Source: Utricularia gibba
Lineage: Eukaryota; Streptophyta; Magnoliopsida; Lamiales; Lentibulariaceae
Reading direction: 5' to 3'
Assembly (NCBI GenBank): GCA_002189035.1
Contig: NEEC01000014.1
Span: forward strand, 126,501 to 190,500
Length of the DNA: 64,000 nt
Shown here: positions 49,310-61,300 of the stretch, in pieces
Layout: every line of letters starts with the position of its first letter
Position numbering within the stretch: position 1 is the first letter of the stretch
Notes under the pieces: generated by a model
The model's database searches: none
What the model was told of the DNA's origin: nothing
The model's input: only the letters and a program-made list of their open reading frames with translations
Made by a program: the position numbers and the translations under genes

Positions 49310-50188
49310 GCCTCGACCTCCCACAGTAGTTTATAGTCTTCAGAACTCTAGAATCGGTCACAGTCTGGTATTAGAAGATTCTTGGCAACCTGCTGCGACA
49401 CTCGAATGTAACATTACTACTAGCCTACACTCTAACCTTCCGACTTCTCAATCTCATTTAACATTGAGCGAAAGTAAGATGCAGGGAACCGAGGGGAGCC
49501 GGTGCAAATTCCAGAATCCCTGAAATAAAAAGGAGCACCAAAACCAAATATCTACACTTCTGAATTGTAGCAGGCAGTGGGCTCAGAAATCTTGTCTTCT
49601 CGGACAGCCAAACAATGGGCCCTTGCTTAGCCCTGTAAACGTATCTGAGTGCAAGAAGGGTAGGGGACTCGGCAGTGTAAGAAGCCATCGAGCTCGAAAT
49701 GTGTAGTCTAGACTGCTGCAAGCCGGCCCCAGTAATTTGTTCTGGGCCAGAACTTTCATGCTCTTAGATGAGGCCCTAAAGCGTATCAACCAGCGGGCTC
49801 GAAATATTCGGCTCAAGCCCTTACTAATTTAGCAACTGTTTCTGGACGTTGGACGAGTTTTATTTCAGTTACCCGGTTGAAGATAGTAATTCCTGCGACC
49901 AGGAGAAAAATGCGGTCCCTGCAAATGTTGCCCTTCCATCGGTTGTGACAATCGGAAATTGCGTCCCGCCGCCGCAGGAATCGGGTCTCCATTCCCTGTC
50001 TCCTCCCCCAAAGTAACTCATTAACTACTAACAAAATAAGTCTTTTGGTTATCAGCATTTGGCTGAGATGATGCGCAAACCAAGAACAACCGGACGTAGA
50101 AACCAAATCCCCAGCGCCGAGCACTAAATTGATATCAAGAAAGGGCAGAAATCGTCAATCCAATTCCCATTCTCAAATCTCTCTTCAA
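49310..50188. other. Intergenic: 3' flank of SHH2-like and RALF promoter
   Basis: No gene was recognised. Minus-strand open frames at 49458-49816 have no family motif. The last 60 bp are the pyrimidine-rich RALF leader. Confidence 0.5.
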
Positions 50189-50539
50189 ATGGCTTTCCGG
50201 TTAGGGTTTTCTTTTCTAATGATTAGCTTTCTTGCTGCCGCGGTGGCCCATTCTTCCGATCACGCCGCCGGCTACTACGCCATCGGTGCATCAAAGGACG
50301 GCCAGGGTCTGGTCGACGACGCCCTGGATCTCGACGAGGAGTTGATGTTGGACTCCGATGCCGCCCGCCGGCATCTTACCGTAGGTGGCGGCTACATAAG
50401 CTACGGCGCTTTGAATAAAAACCGCATCCCCTGCAACAGCCGCGGCAGATCCTACTACAACTGCCGCGGCCACGGGCAGGCTAACCCCTACAGCCGCGGA
50501 TGCACCCGGGCAACGAGATGCGCTCGACAAAATCGCTGA
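50189..50539 (+). CDS. RALF (rapid alkalinization factor) peptide precursor
   Basis: Secreted peptide hormone precursor of 116 residues; RALFs signal through CrRLK1L receptors such as FERONIA and LLG co-receptors at the cell wall. The ATG at 50189 starts the signal peptide MAFRLGFSFLMISFLAAAVA; an earlier in-frame codon at 50129 was rejected. The propeptide is acidic and ends at RRHL, the subtilase (S1P) recognition site, near residues 60-63. The mature part has the receptor-binding YISY motif, then NRIPCN, YYNC, ANPYSRGC and TRATRC, giving the four conserved cysteines. RGHGQANPYSRGC differs slightly from the common PGAQANPY spacing but keeps the pattern. Single exon, frame intact. Confidence 0.95.
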   Translation: MAFRLGFSFLMISFLAAAVAHSSDHAAGYYAIGASKDGQGLVDDALDLDEELMLDSDAARRHLTVGGGYISYGALNKNRIPCNSRGRSYYNCRGHGQANPYSRGCTRATRCARQNR

Positions 50540-52371
50540 AACCCTAGAAATTCCAGATCATTCCACTTGTCCCCCTTTCGGCATACCATCACGTTATGAG
50601 ACGGCGTTTCCATTTGGAATCACATTTACTCCGCAACCGCGATGCCAAAGCTTGCTCGACGACGCCGTCGGAATAAATTTATTAATTAATTTATTTCTTT
50701 GCATTATGTAACTTCACATGGGGTAAATTTGAGATGACTGATTTTTACATTTCAAAAAATGACTGATTTTAGAAAAATATTTGCATTTTACCATTGAAGA
50801 AAAAAACATTTAATTCATATTTTTATATTACTTTGATTTACTTCGTTAAATTAATAAATAATTTAAAATAAAAATAGAGATTATAACGAATGTGAGATAA
50901 AAATTACAGTTGAGTTTGAGTTGTTCAATAAAAATAACGCATTCGAAAGAATTCCATTGAGTAAATTAAATAATTATTAAATTTTTTTTTTTTTTAAAAT
51001 ACTGTATTCCAATTTCTCTAATCTTGTAAAATATTAATGTATACCAAATACAGAAATTTTAAAAAATATATCCATTTTGTTTTTTAAATAAATATGTAGA
51101 GAAAATTAGTTAATTAATTAATTTATTTTCTAAACACATCAAGAGTTTTGTATCATTGGTATAGCAAAATCCAAAAAGTAACATTTGAATATTTTTATGA
51201 AGGAAAATAATATAGCAGCAAGTTGGATGCAAAAGTAGGTTAGATTGCCTAACTTGTTAGTTATGCTTATTGAGGGCGGGCTGGATCACAAATGACTCAC
51301 TAGGAATTCGAATGTCATTTGGGGGATGAATCCTGATAGAGCCAAGGTCGGGCCAGATACAATTTGCATAGGAAAGTACAAAACCTAAATTAGTATTACT
51401 TAAAATTTTTGAAAGTTATTTGTTACTTTTTTAAAAATAATTTTAGAAAAATAGGAGTAAAAATTAAAAATTAAAAATAAAAATATTTCTTACTCTTCCA
51501 AAAATAATTTTTATAGTATAATTTAAAAAAATATTCTTGATAGAATTAATTTTACAAATGATAATATTTTAGAATAAAATTAGAGGGCAAGAGAAGAGAA
51601 TCTTGTGTACGCCTCCATCCACGTAGCAGCAACTTTTAACAGACCAGCGCCCGCCGATCACCAAGCGACGTGTTTCTTTCTTTCATTGCCTACGCCTATA
51701 ATCCACCTACATTGAATCCCAACCCAACTCAAGCAGCCTCGCATTTAAGTTCCTCCTTCTCTTTCACCCATTTGTCTCACTCCTGATCAGTCTCTAACTC
51801 ACCGCTCAGTATTTACGAACAGGTATGTCTTGTTTTTGGAATTAAGAGCCATGCAATCCGCGTCTCAGTGGTTGGTTTCTGGGTTTTTTTTTTTGGTTGG
51901 CTTGAATACGATGGTGTGAGGATGGATGCACGACCCGAACTCGATATTTTTTAAGACAATTAATGGCTGCCTTTTGTAGATGCGGAGTCATGCTGGTAAT
52001 TATGAGGTCTGTTTAGCTTTCTTGTCATTTCTGGTGATCTCCCATTTCCGATTTTTCTATCCATATGGAATGCGGATCCCAACGTCTGATATGTTCGACT
52101 GCGCTTGTTTGCTTCTATGGTTTTTTTTATATATATACATACTGATGTAATGTGTCCCCATTTTAACTGCCTTTTTGTGGTATCACAGCCATGAGCTCCG
52201 GAATTCATACTGCACCTGTATTTTTCTCTGTTTCAGATGACAATGTTTCACTGCAGCTGCTTTAATGGTCCTAGAGACGAAACGCTCTGTGGATCCTGTT
52301 CTAGCTCTGTTTGAGCAATAGATTTGGATCGGTCATTCGCTTGCTTTTCAGAAGGCCAAAAGGTTTATGCA
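50540..52371. other. AT-rich intergenic region and 5' leader of the GT14 gene
   Basis: From about 50690 to 51590 the sequence is extremely AT-rich, with A/T homopolymers and TTAATTAAT repeats, and no gene. From about 51600 composition returns to normal. A donor at about 51822 (AACAG/GTATGT) suggests a 5' UTR intron for the downstream glycosyltransferase gene. Confidence 0.6.
50690..51590. repeat. Low-complexity AT-rich tract
   Basis: About 900 bp dominated by A and T, including AATTAATTAATTTATT near 51110-51125 and many AAAATAAAAA words. It may be a nuclear matrix attachment region or remnant of decayed mobile DNA. I see no terminal repeats or coding remnant. Confidence 0.6.
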
Positions 52372-53850
52372 ATGAGACACTGGAACATGGAAAATAGGAG
52401 GGTGTTGCCTTTCGCCATAAATTCAGCCGTATGCGTTTTCCTACTATCAGCCTTTTTCAATATGGAGCTTGTGTTTGAGTTGCTTACTGGCTTCCCGAGC
52501 CGTGCCATAGGAAATGACAGTCAACCGTGCTTCATCGAGGCAAAGATTGGTAACGCTCCACCGCGCGCCCACCTTTCTACTCCAAAGTTTGCTTACCTTA
52601 TTTCTGGTTCAAGAGGAGACCTGGAGAAACTTTGGCGAACTCTCCTTTCTCTTTATCATCCTTGGAACTATTATCTCGTTCATCTGGATCTTGAATCACC
52701 TGCTGTGGAAAGATTAGAACTTGCCATTCGGGTTGAAAGGCACCCACTTTTTGCACAAGTTGGGAATGTTATAACCAACAACAAATCAAACATGGTTACA
52801 TACAGAGGACCTACAATGGTTTCCAATACTCTTCATGCTTGCTCTATTCTTTTACAGAGATATGATGATTGGGATTGGTTTATAAATCTCAGTGCTTCTG
52901 ATTACCCATTGGTGACTCAAGATGGTGGGCTTTGTTACGTTTATGTGTTTGTATTTAAATAATATTCTGTCCGAGTTCACTTAACCCGTCGTTTTTTGCA
53001 GATCTTCTACACACGTTCTCCCATTTGGAACGAGAATTGAACTTCGTGGAACACACAAGTGACTTGGGATGGAAAAGGTGGGTTCATGGATTTGGTTTGT
53101 GGTTCTTGTCAAGATTTTGTTGATGAGATCCAATTTTCATTATGGTGGATTTGCTGCAGGGATCACAGAGCAATGCCGCTGATGATAGATCCTGGACTCT
53201 ACCTTTCAACAAAATTCGACGTTTTTCCCGTAAAACCGAGAAGGCCTTTGCCAACAGCTTTCAAGCTGTTTACTGGTAACCAGCTACTGAAACCGGCTTC
53301 CTTATACAAAGTAGAATTTTTCTCCAAAGAATACGTGACTTTGACTGCAGGTTCTGCTTGGATGATTCTGTCTCGAGCATTTGTGGAGTACTGCATACAG
53401 GGTTGGGATAATCTCCCAAGAGCTCTTCTCATGTACTACTCAAATTTCGTTTCCTCCCCTGAAGGGTATTTTCAGACAGTTTTATGCAACACCCAAGAGT
53501 TTGTGCCAACAGTTGTGAATTATGACATGCATTATATATCTTGGGATGTCCCTCCACAGCAACACCCTCGTATCCTCTCGCTTGATGACTATGAGAATAT
53601 GACCAAGAGTAATGCTCCGTTCGCACGTAAATTCGACGGACGCAGCCCTGCACTGGACAAGATCGACCAGGAGTTGCTGAGGAGGAATGGGAACTTTGTT
53701 AGAGGTGGATGGTGTGCCGGTAAGCCTCTTTGCTCTGAAGTGGGAAATCCCACCAAGCTTTCACCTGGTCCTGGTGCTGAAAGGCTTCAGATGCTTGTGG
53801 ATAAACTGATTCATTCACCTGAATTTAGTGACCAACAGTGTCAGATTTAG
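52372..53850 (+). CDS. GT14 family glycosyltransferase (GlcAT14-like beta-glucuronosyltransferase)
   Basis: Golgi type II membrane enzyme of CAZy family GT14 (core-2/I-branching domain). The plant GlcAT14 group adds glucuronic acid to arabinogalactan proteins. Exons 52372-52924, 53002-53077 and 53160-53850 join in phase to 439 residues. A short basic N terminus is followed by a single transmembrane anchor (INSAVCVFLLSAFFNMELVF). The catalytic region has FAYLISGSRGDLEKLWRTL, NYYLVHLDLESP, VTYRGPTMVSNTLHACSILL, WDWFINLSASDYPLVTQDD, FVEYCIQGWDNLPR and FVSSPEGYFQTV. The order and spacing are those of Arabidopsis GlcAT14A-C. The start could also be the ATG 15 bp further on. Exact donor and acceptor specificity is inferred from the family. 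Confidence 0.92.
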
Positions 53851-54238
53851 AATCCCATTTCTGTAGAGAAAGAAAGAGAACCCATTGTGAAAGTGTCACC
53901 ACACTGTTTTGTTGGGTATAGTCTGGGGGATGAAATCGAGTTGGCGCTATAGCATGTGTACACTGACCTGTTGGAAGCATTGTTTTACGTCATCACAAAA
54001 GGGTAGTCCTGTATTTTCTAGACTACATAGCTAGGCAAAGTTGGGCAGCAGTTATGCATATAGACTTCACCTACATACAAAAATAAAATAAAAAAACCAT
54101 GTTCTCTTCGGTTAGAATTAGTCTAAGCTACAAACTAAACAAAAAATGTGTTTCTGAGAGCACTTGCTCTATTATGGTCCAAGCATTAAGCCTCAGCTGT
54201 AACCTTTGGTATCCGAGATCAGTTGGATGCTACTTAGC
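53851..54238. other. Convergent intergenic region (3' UTRs of the GT14 and SPA genes)
   Basis: 388 bp containing both 3' untranslated regions, with AAAATAAAATAAAA near 54080. No gene is seen. Confidence 0.6.
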
Positions 54239-57213
54239 CTAAACCATCTCCAATATCTTGATGTTCCCCATGGAATTTGCTGCCACTAAGGTGGAAGACT
54301 GCCCACGCCAACACACAGATGAGACGAACAAAGTAGACTCGTCCACTTCATTGGTGGAAAGTGGATCTGTGAATTTAAAGGAAGAAGCTGGCATGGGAAA
54401 AGCCTGATGGTAAACATAAACCTGCAATGAAATGTCGCTCAGAGTCTTTCAATTGCTGTTCGATATTGTGAAGAGAGAGCAGTTGGTACGCAAAGTACCT
54501 CGTTTGTCTCAGAGCCAGTTGCAATGCAACCATCAGATACAGAGAGACCAACAAAATTCTGTCATGAAAAAAAGACCAGATTAGCTTTCATTCGTGTGTC
54601 ATAGTCACCTTCGCTGTTGATGGAAGCTGGTGCAGTGCAGTCATGCATACCTTGATGTTCAAATGGCCAGTATATGACTGCAGAGGACAATCAATAACTC
54701 CAGAAGCACCCATGGATAAATTCCAAAGCTTTATTGTGTTATCCGTGGAAGCAGAAACAAGTGTTGTAGGATCAATAAACTTCACATAGCTCACGGTCTT
54801 ATCGTGGCCAGCCAGAATGCATAATGGTAGCTTTGTATTACGAAGATCATAGTAGTGTGTCTTATGGTCAGCTGATCCATATGCGAGGGAACGACTGGAG
54901 TTCATGGGGAACTGGACACAGCAAACATTTGCTTTTGTTTGAATCGTACCGACGCTCACTCCCTGCAGTAGCAGCACACGTAAGAAAAGGGAAAAGCGGT
55001 TCTGTCCAAAGAACTTGTGAAAATACAATTACATGGTTGGTATTCCAAAGCTTAACAGATCCATCATCACCCCGCTAGCCAGCAATGTTGGATCTGCAGA
55101 CGAGAAGTCGACTGACCACACACGCTGTCCATGCTCTCTCATTTCCATGAAAGTGCGACTTCTGGTAACATCCCATACCTGAAGGGAAAAATCATTGATA
55201 ATGAGGATGTTAGGGATCAAATAGATAAAATGTGCAAGAAAACTTAGCTCACCTGCACCACACCTTCAAAGTTACTAGAGGCAATATGACTTTGAATGTA
55301 GGTATTCCAGCATATACTACTGAGCTTTGATGTACTCGTCATTTCAACCATAGGATAATGAATATCACGATCACTACTCAAGATCGAGTTATACTGAAAA
55401 ACTTTAATCTTCTTGTTTACACCAGCTGTTGCCAAAAGCTCCCCATCACCGTCAAAACAAAGTGAGCTCACCAAATTCGACGAGTTTGAGAGACCCCCTT
55501 GATGCAAATCTGCCTTAACTTTTAAGTTATTGAAGGAAAAATATTTGCATAATCCTAGAAATGAATGCATCCATCCACTTTGGCTACGGTCATGTGACTT
55601 CTCCTTTGACAACTGATTACTGATGGAACTTGTTTCAATTGGTAGACTGCACTCTCTGCCACAATTATTCACTTGAGAATACGACCTTGATGCAGATTTC
55701 ATAAATTTGCGCCTTGTCATGAAATAGGATGATTCCAATTCTCTTAAATCACTCATCAACCGAGAACGTTTGGGTAGAAGTAGCATGCCTACATTGTCAT
55801 ATCCATCTTCCTTTTCCTTGGTAACATGATCAGCTGGTTGCATGATTTGTTTCCTGGAGCCTGAGCTGCCGGCATCATAATGCTCTAGAGGGTTGAAAGA
55901 GCCAGAAACTGAATCCTTGAATGCCGGCTGAAGTTTTGATACTTCTTCTATGTCGGCAGAAAAGATGGATATGGTGCCCTTTAAGCTATCAGCTTCTTCC
56001 TGTTTTTTACGCTCAAGTAGCATAAGAAACTCCAATAGCAACTCTTGCTCCACTATTTTCTCTTGAAGCTCAATAGCTGCATCTCTTTCTTTGATGCCAC
56101 CCCTTGGTTCATTAAGAAACTCACTTTCCAATATTTCACTGTTGCATAGAGAAGAATTGTCAAGAAAAGTAGAGGCACATAAACTGGCCCTGTTCTTTCA
56201 TCTGATCAAACCACTCCTTTCTCGTTGGATTTTATGCTGACAATCCACAAAATCCAAAGAGAAGCAGGGATCAAAAAAATCTTTGAAAGAACAGAGACAT
56301 CGTGCTTTACAGCATTTATTATTACATTTTGAAACTAGACAGAATACTAGATGTCAACAGATCATTAAAACCCACTTGATTTTTGGCCGGCAATTAGGTT
56401 CTGGATGCAGCAACAGCAAACAGAATGACGTTTCTCTAGGCCACTTAGAAAGCAAGTTTGGAGGGAGTACACGATGTCTCAAGTTCACCATGGCTGAGAT
56501 TTTCTCTTCCAGTGAACTAAAAGTGCAAAATAGCTAACCATACATGGAAAAGTGTATAAGATGAATACAAAAAAAAAAAACTTATTCAGAAGCATTTCAC
56601 AATCGTAAGCAGAACAAACCTCAAAGAGTAATACACCAAGGCGATAAATATCTGATGTCGAACATGAAGGGCCACCATCAGCTTCTTCAGAAGAGATATA
56701 AAAACTTGACTCCATGAGCAGTATCTGTTTCGTAGGAGGGCAAAACTTCTGTCCACTCATTCCATCCCCAAAAGCTCCATTGGGAAGAAAACCGATGCCT
56801 GAGCTTAATTGCAAACAGATTGCTTCTGATTTACCTAGTGAAATAGCATGCGGACGATTTAGCACATTCATATAATCTAGGACAACGAGCTCGCTTTCAC
56901 AATCCTCATTTGATTGTGACTCTTGAGGTAAAAGAGAAGAAGGGGCCTCCCTATACTTTGCAGTTCGATCTTCTGATCCATGAGTTTGAGATTCTGGGTT
57001 CAAGCAAGAAGGAGATTCAATGAAAGAAATACGGTCTAACGAGGACAAAACAAAGCACGAAGGCCTCACATTGTGAAAAACATTTCCTTCAGAATGAGCT
57101 AACCTCACAATACGGGCAATTTGAGAAAATATGTGCAGGCAATCAAGTGCATTCACTATTCTTTCTGGATTATCCAACCACTGCCTCAAACTTACCACAC
57201 TGGAATCTACCAT
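54239..57213 (-). CDS. SPA-type COP1 partner (SPA3/SPA4-like): kinase-like, coiled coil, WD40; one frame break
   Basis: SPA proteins bind COP1 to form the CUL4 E3 ligase that degrades light-response transcription factors in the dark. The ATG at 57213 begins MVDSSVVSLRQWLDNPERIV. The kinase-like part has HNVRPSCFVLSS and TSDIYRLGVLLFE. An exon near 56390-56515 encodes the LRHRVLPPNLL segment. A coiled coil follows (ERDAAIELQEKIVEQELLLE), then seven WD repeats, including VWDVTRSRTF, WSVDFSSADPTLLASG, GSADHKTHYYDLRN and STDNTIKLWNLSM. It ends VCWRGQSSTLVAANSMGNIK and ILEMV. At GGGG (minus strand, 55070-55073) the frame must shift for DDGSVKLWNTNH to follow LLASG; exon phase with the next exon confirms this. 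The kinase-like half is short, as in SPA3/4. A possible further N-terminal exon is blocked by a TAA at 57235-57237. Confidence 0.9.
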
Positions 57214-58381
57214 CCAGATAATTGGCCCTACACCTTACTCATCCACACTCTGATCTCTACGCCTACTGCCAAATTGCGGCCAACGAGCTCCTTCCATTTC
57301 TTTTCTGGTGGAAACACGACCAAAATCATTTTCCTCAGAAAACCAAGTAGTTCCTGCTCCACGATTTCGCGGGTGTCTGCCAGAAAACGAAGAATGCAAT
57401 ATTCATGAATTATCAGACCCTCTCCAGCAAGACTAAGATGGGCCAACCATAATTAAACGATCACTAAACTTCTTGAATCCACAGGGAATCAAATCATGGC
57501 CTTTTTTCTGGACATTGTGCGTCCAGCGATTAAGCTAATGGAATTCCAGCAATTACCTTCACAACCAAATACCAAGTTTTTGAGAATCTTATACCAATCC
57601 AAAACAACGATCATCCATATAACTAAAGAATAACTGCATACAACACCCACTGTAAATCATCCTCTTCTTGATCACATAAGCGTCTTTCACAAATTAAGCA
57701 TGTAACCTTAACCCAGTCCACCCACATAAGCAGTTTGAGAGTTCAAAGAAAGTGAAAGATTCACTAGAGAAGAAGGGTGGTATTAAGGCCTCGCTTGCTA
57801 GATCAGTATCGGCCACACAAAACTAGTAAAAAGCAAAAAACTTTTTTTTTCACAGTAGCTTTGCGGCCTCACGAACTCTCACACCAAGTGAAAACAACAT
57901 ACAACACAGTCGATACAGCAGAGCAGATATATTTAGACACAGTAGTGATGATTTATCTCTGCACTTTATTGCATATTGCATTAATAAAACATATATTGCT
58001 AACGTCACCTTCACCGGGAATCAGGCAGACAGCAAGACGTGGCTCATCCTCGGCCTCTTCTTTTTCGAGTTCGCACAACCGGCAGTACAAAACTATTCAA
58101 TAAGTATAGAGAAAAAGGATACAGAACTTACCGATGCCGGCGAGTCTCCACCGATGGGGTGCGGTTTAGAGATTCCCTGATTCGTAGATTCAGCATTTTC
58201 GTTCCCTTTTTAGCTTTATAAACAAAAAGCATCAAAATTTTTTTGGAAGAGTTTTGATACACAACTAGTGGCTGATACATTCGGCTTCACACAGGATCGA
58301 TCCATGGGAATAGCTACGGCGAATAAATGACAGGTTATTAAAGAATCACGGATACGTTTCATGCTCATCTGCTCCAGAAGT
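57214..58381. other. SPA 5' region: possible upstream coding exon, 5' UTR exon and promoter
   Basis: Read on the minus strand, 57240-57390 has an open frame (SEENDFGRVSTRKEMEGARW, then FGSRRRDQSVDE) in the same frame as the SPA start but separated by TAA 57235-57237. It could be SPA N-terminal sequence. A putative 5' UTR exon ends at a consensus donor (CATCG/GTAAGT) near 58130. The rest shows no gene. The stop of the CDK-related kinase lies at 58382. Confidence 0.4.
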
Positions 58382-61300
58382 TCATCGCCCAGAAATGAAT
58401 GCCGTGTTCATTGATAACTGGTTCCGGACAACCTGCTGCTTTCGAAGTCTCTCCTTGTCGAGCCGAGCTCGTCGGACCGCCTCTTGGATTTGGCGGTCAT
58501 GATCCTTGAGCATCTGATCCATTTTGCCTGATGGAGCTAGCAGCGGCCCTGAATAATGGATCTTGCTGCTCTTTGACCCTTTTCCCTGCCCGAGACAAAA
58601 GTAGTTTTCATGCGTAAGTCAGCTGACTCTGGACTATGATCTTCAAAAATTTCTTAGGAGGCATCCAGAAGACGGGAACTTTTTGAGAAAAAAAAAAAAA
58701 ATCACTCTGCAGCACGACACGCAGGGCAACTTACAGGAACAGGATTGATGCTTGCTCTCTCTTCATCCTGTTGCCGGCTGTTACGGTCGTCTGGCCTCAT
58801 GGTTGCATTTGAAGTCTCTTTTAATGATCCTGGAAATCGAGACATAAGTTTTGGAACGTCATGCTGAGAATAACCTTTTTCTGTGTGTTCCTCAGACAGC
58901 ATGCGTCTTCTGGATGACACTAAACCAGACATGGCTGATAACTCTGTCACGTCCAGATTTTTTGAAGCAAGAGGATCCTCCATGTTCTTTCCGGATTTAG
59001 CCCAGGCGGCTCTATTGACCAAAGGTCCGGAATGGGAAGCCCTCTTGTGAATGTTTCCCTGCAGATCATCGTTCGCATCTTCCACAGGGTGTGGAGGTCT
59101 AGGGGGTCGATTGGAAAACCAGAGGCCACTTCTTCAGCGTGAGAACTGAACACCTCACTCCTGCTCTTCAAATTCGATTGCGCCTGCCTTTTCTGTGTAA
59201 GCAGGATGATGACGAGAGTTGGAACAAGACGCATGCGAGATGGCATACCAAAAAGCGCATTAGGAAAATAAGTGACCTTCATTGATGGCATTAATTCTGC
59301 ATTGGCATCGGGTGCAGGAACAGCACGTGAATCTCTATTTCCTCGCTTTTCGTTGACAAACTTTTCACCTCTTATTCCAGCAGCCGCTTGCCTGAAAATT
59401 TCACCCAACAGGATACTTTAGGTACCAACAACATAGACTATATTTGGCTAATGGGCAAAGATTCAATACAAAGTTAACTTTTGAGGGAAAACACTTTTAG
59501 ATTCACCTCCTTGCTTCTTCATCTCGCAATTTGGCATCAAGCTCCTTGCTTGGAGAATACTTAGGCAAACTTGAAGGATCACAAGGTAGTGGTCTGGTTG
59601 TGAAGAACTGTGAGAGAAACCGTACAATTGATTACAAGACCCTCATCATGAACGCAAACACATCTTAGGTAGATACTAGAAAAATTTTCCAATTGACCCA
59701 AAGTCAACAAATAAAAGCTGGAAGTCAAAAAAGTTGGTGAAAACTTCAACCAGTCTTTCTTACCTCGCTATTCAATGCAGCAGCTGCAGAGCCACGATCA
59801 GCAGGATCTATAGACAGCAATGTTTCTATGAGTGCTAAAGCCGGTGCTGGGAAGTCTTTATACATCTCAGCAATGTGGCGCTTGTAAGGCTGTTGGGGCT
59901 TGAAAATTGTTGCATGAGGCAGCTTTGATTTTCTCCAATAATCCTCGGAAGGTGATCCACAGAGTTTGAAAATTTTGTGCAACTGCTCAACCTACACATG
60001 CATCACGTATAAAGATAACGTTCATACAAAAGAAAAATGAAGGCTTTCTTGCTTATCCAGTTTCATACGGAAGAAAACAGAATGGCAATGAACTAGCACC
60101 TCATTTGCTTGGATTTAAAATTTTTCCTACCTCCGTTCTTCCAGGCATAATAGGTTTGCCAGCATATAACTCAGCAAGAATGCAGCCTGTGCTCCACAAA
60201 TCAACAGCAGTGCTATACTGGGTTGCACCAAGTAAAAGTTCAGGGGGCGGTACCAAAGTGTCACAACACGGCTTGTAAGAGGATGATTCAGATGAGGGTC
60301 ATAAAAGCTAGCAAGACCAAAGTCTGCAATTTTCAGGATGCCATTGTTGTCGATTAGAAGATTGGAACCTTTTATGTCACGATGGAGAACACGTCTACTG
60401 TGACAATGATCTAGGCCCTCTAAAAGTTGCTTCATGTAACATTTTACCTGGAAACATGGAGACAGTGCGATGTTTTTTAGTTTAGGTGAAGGGATTAATG
60501 TAACCCTTCTCAAATCAACACTGTAATCCAGCTTTTACAGAATCAAAAGAAGATACCTGACTTTCAGTAAACTTGATTGCAGGGTGGGATGCAAGTCCTG
60601 CCAAATCATGTTCCATGTATTCAAAAACTAGATACAGACTACAGGACATTCTTGAAGTAACGAGGCCTTCCAATTTGATTACATTTGGATGGTTGAGTCT
60701 CCGCAAAATGTGAATTTCTCTGGCCATGAAGCGAACACTTTCAGGTTCAAGGTTATCAAACCGTACCTTCTTCAAAGCCACAATCTTCCTTTGATCAAGA
60801 TCTCGGGCACGATAAACATTACTGTAAGTGCCTTGACCAATCTAAACAAAGTAGAAGTAAAACAAGATTAGCAGTAATGTTTAAAAAATACAGATACAGA
60901 ATTTGCAAGAGAAAACGTGCAAAGAAAAAAATTATATTTAGTTGAATATTGAAAAGGCAGAAAAAAATCATGAGACTCACAACTCTTGCAAGTTCCTCAA
61001 AGTAAAAAGACTCATGAGTGCTTCGATTATGGAAAATCAAATGCTAAAGATGACAACGTCACACCTTGTCCAGTTTTTCGAAGGAGTCTGCCCTTCTAGG
61101 CAACCATCCAGCAATAGCTTCACCAGCCACTGCAGCCAACCAAGATGGCCACCCGGCCGCAACCTGTTCCCCTTCAATCGCTTTAGGAATCATAACCACA
61201 CCGGGATGACGCATCCCCAGAGAATACTCAGCCTTTTCTCTCTTCCTGTCCGGATTTTCTCCCAGTAGTTTAACTGAGCCATTGACTTGCTTATCTATTA

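Noticed and set aside
49583-49816. Apparent repeat of FRARWL in a minus-strand frame
   Set aside because: Only a six-residue coincidence; the underlying DNA shows no longer duplication.
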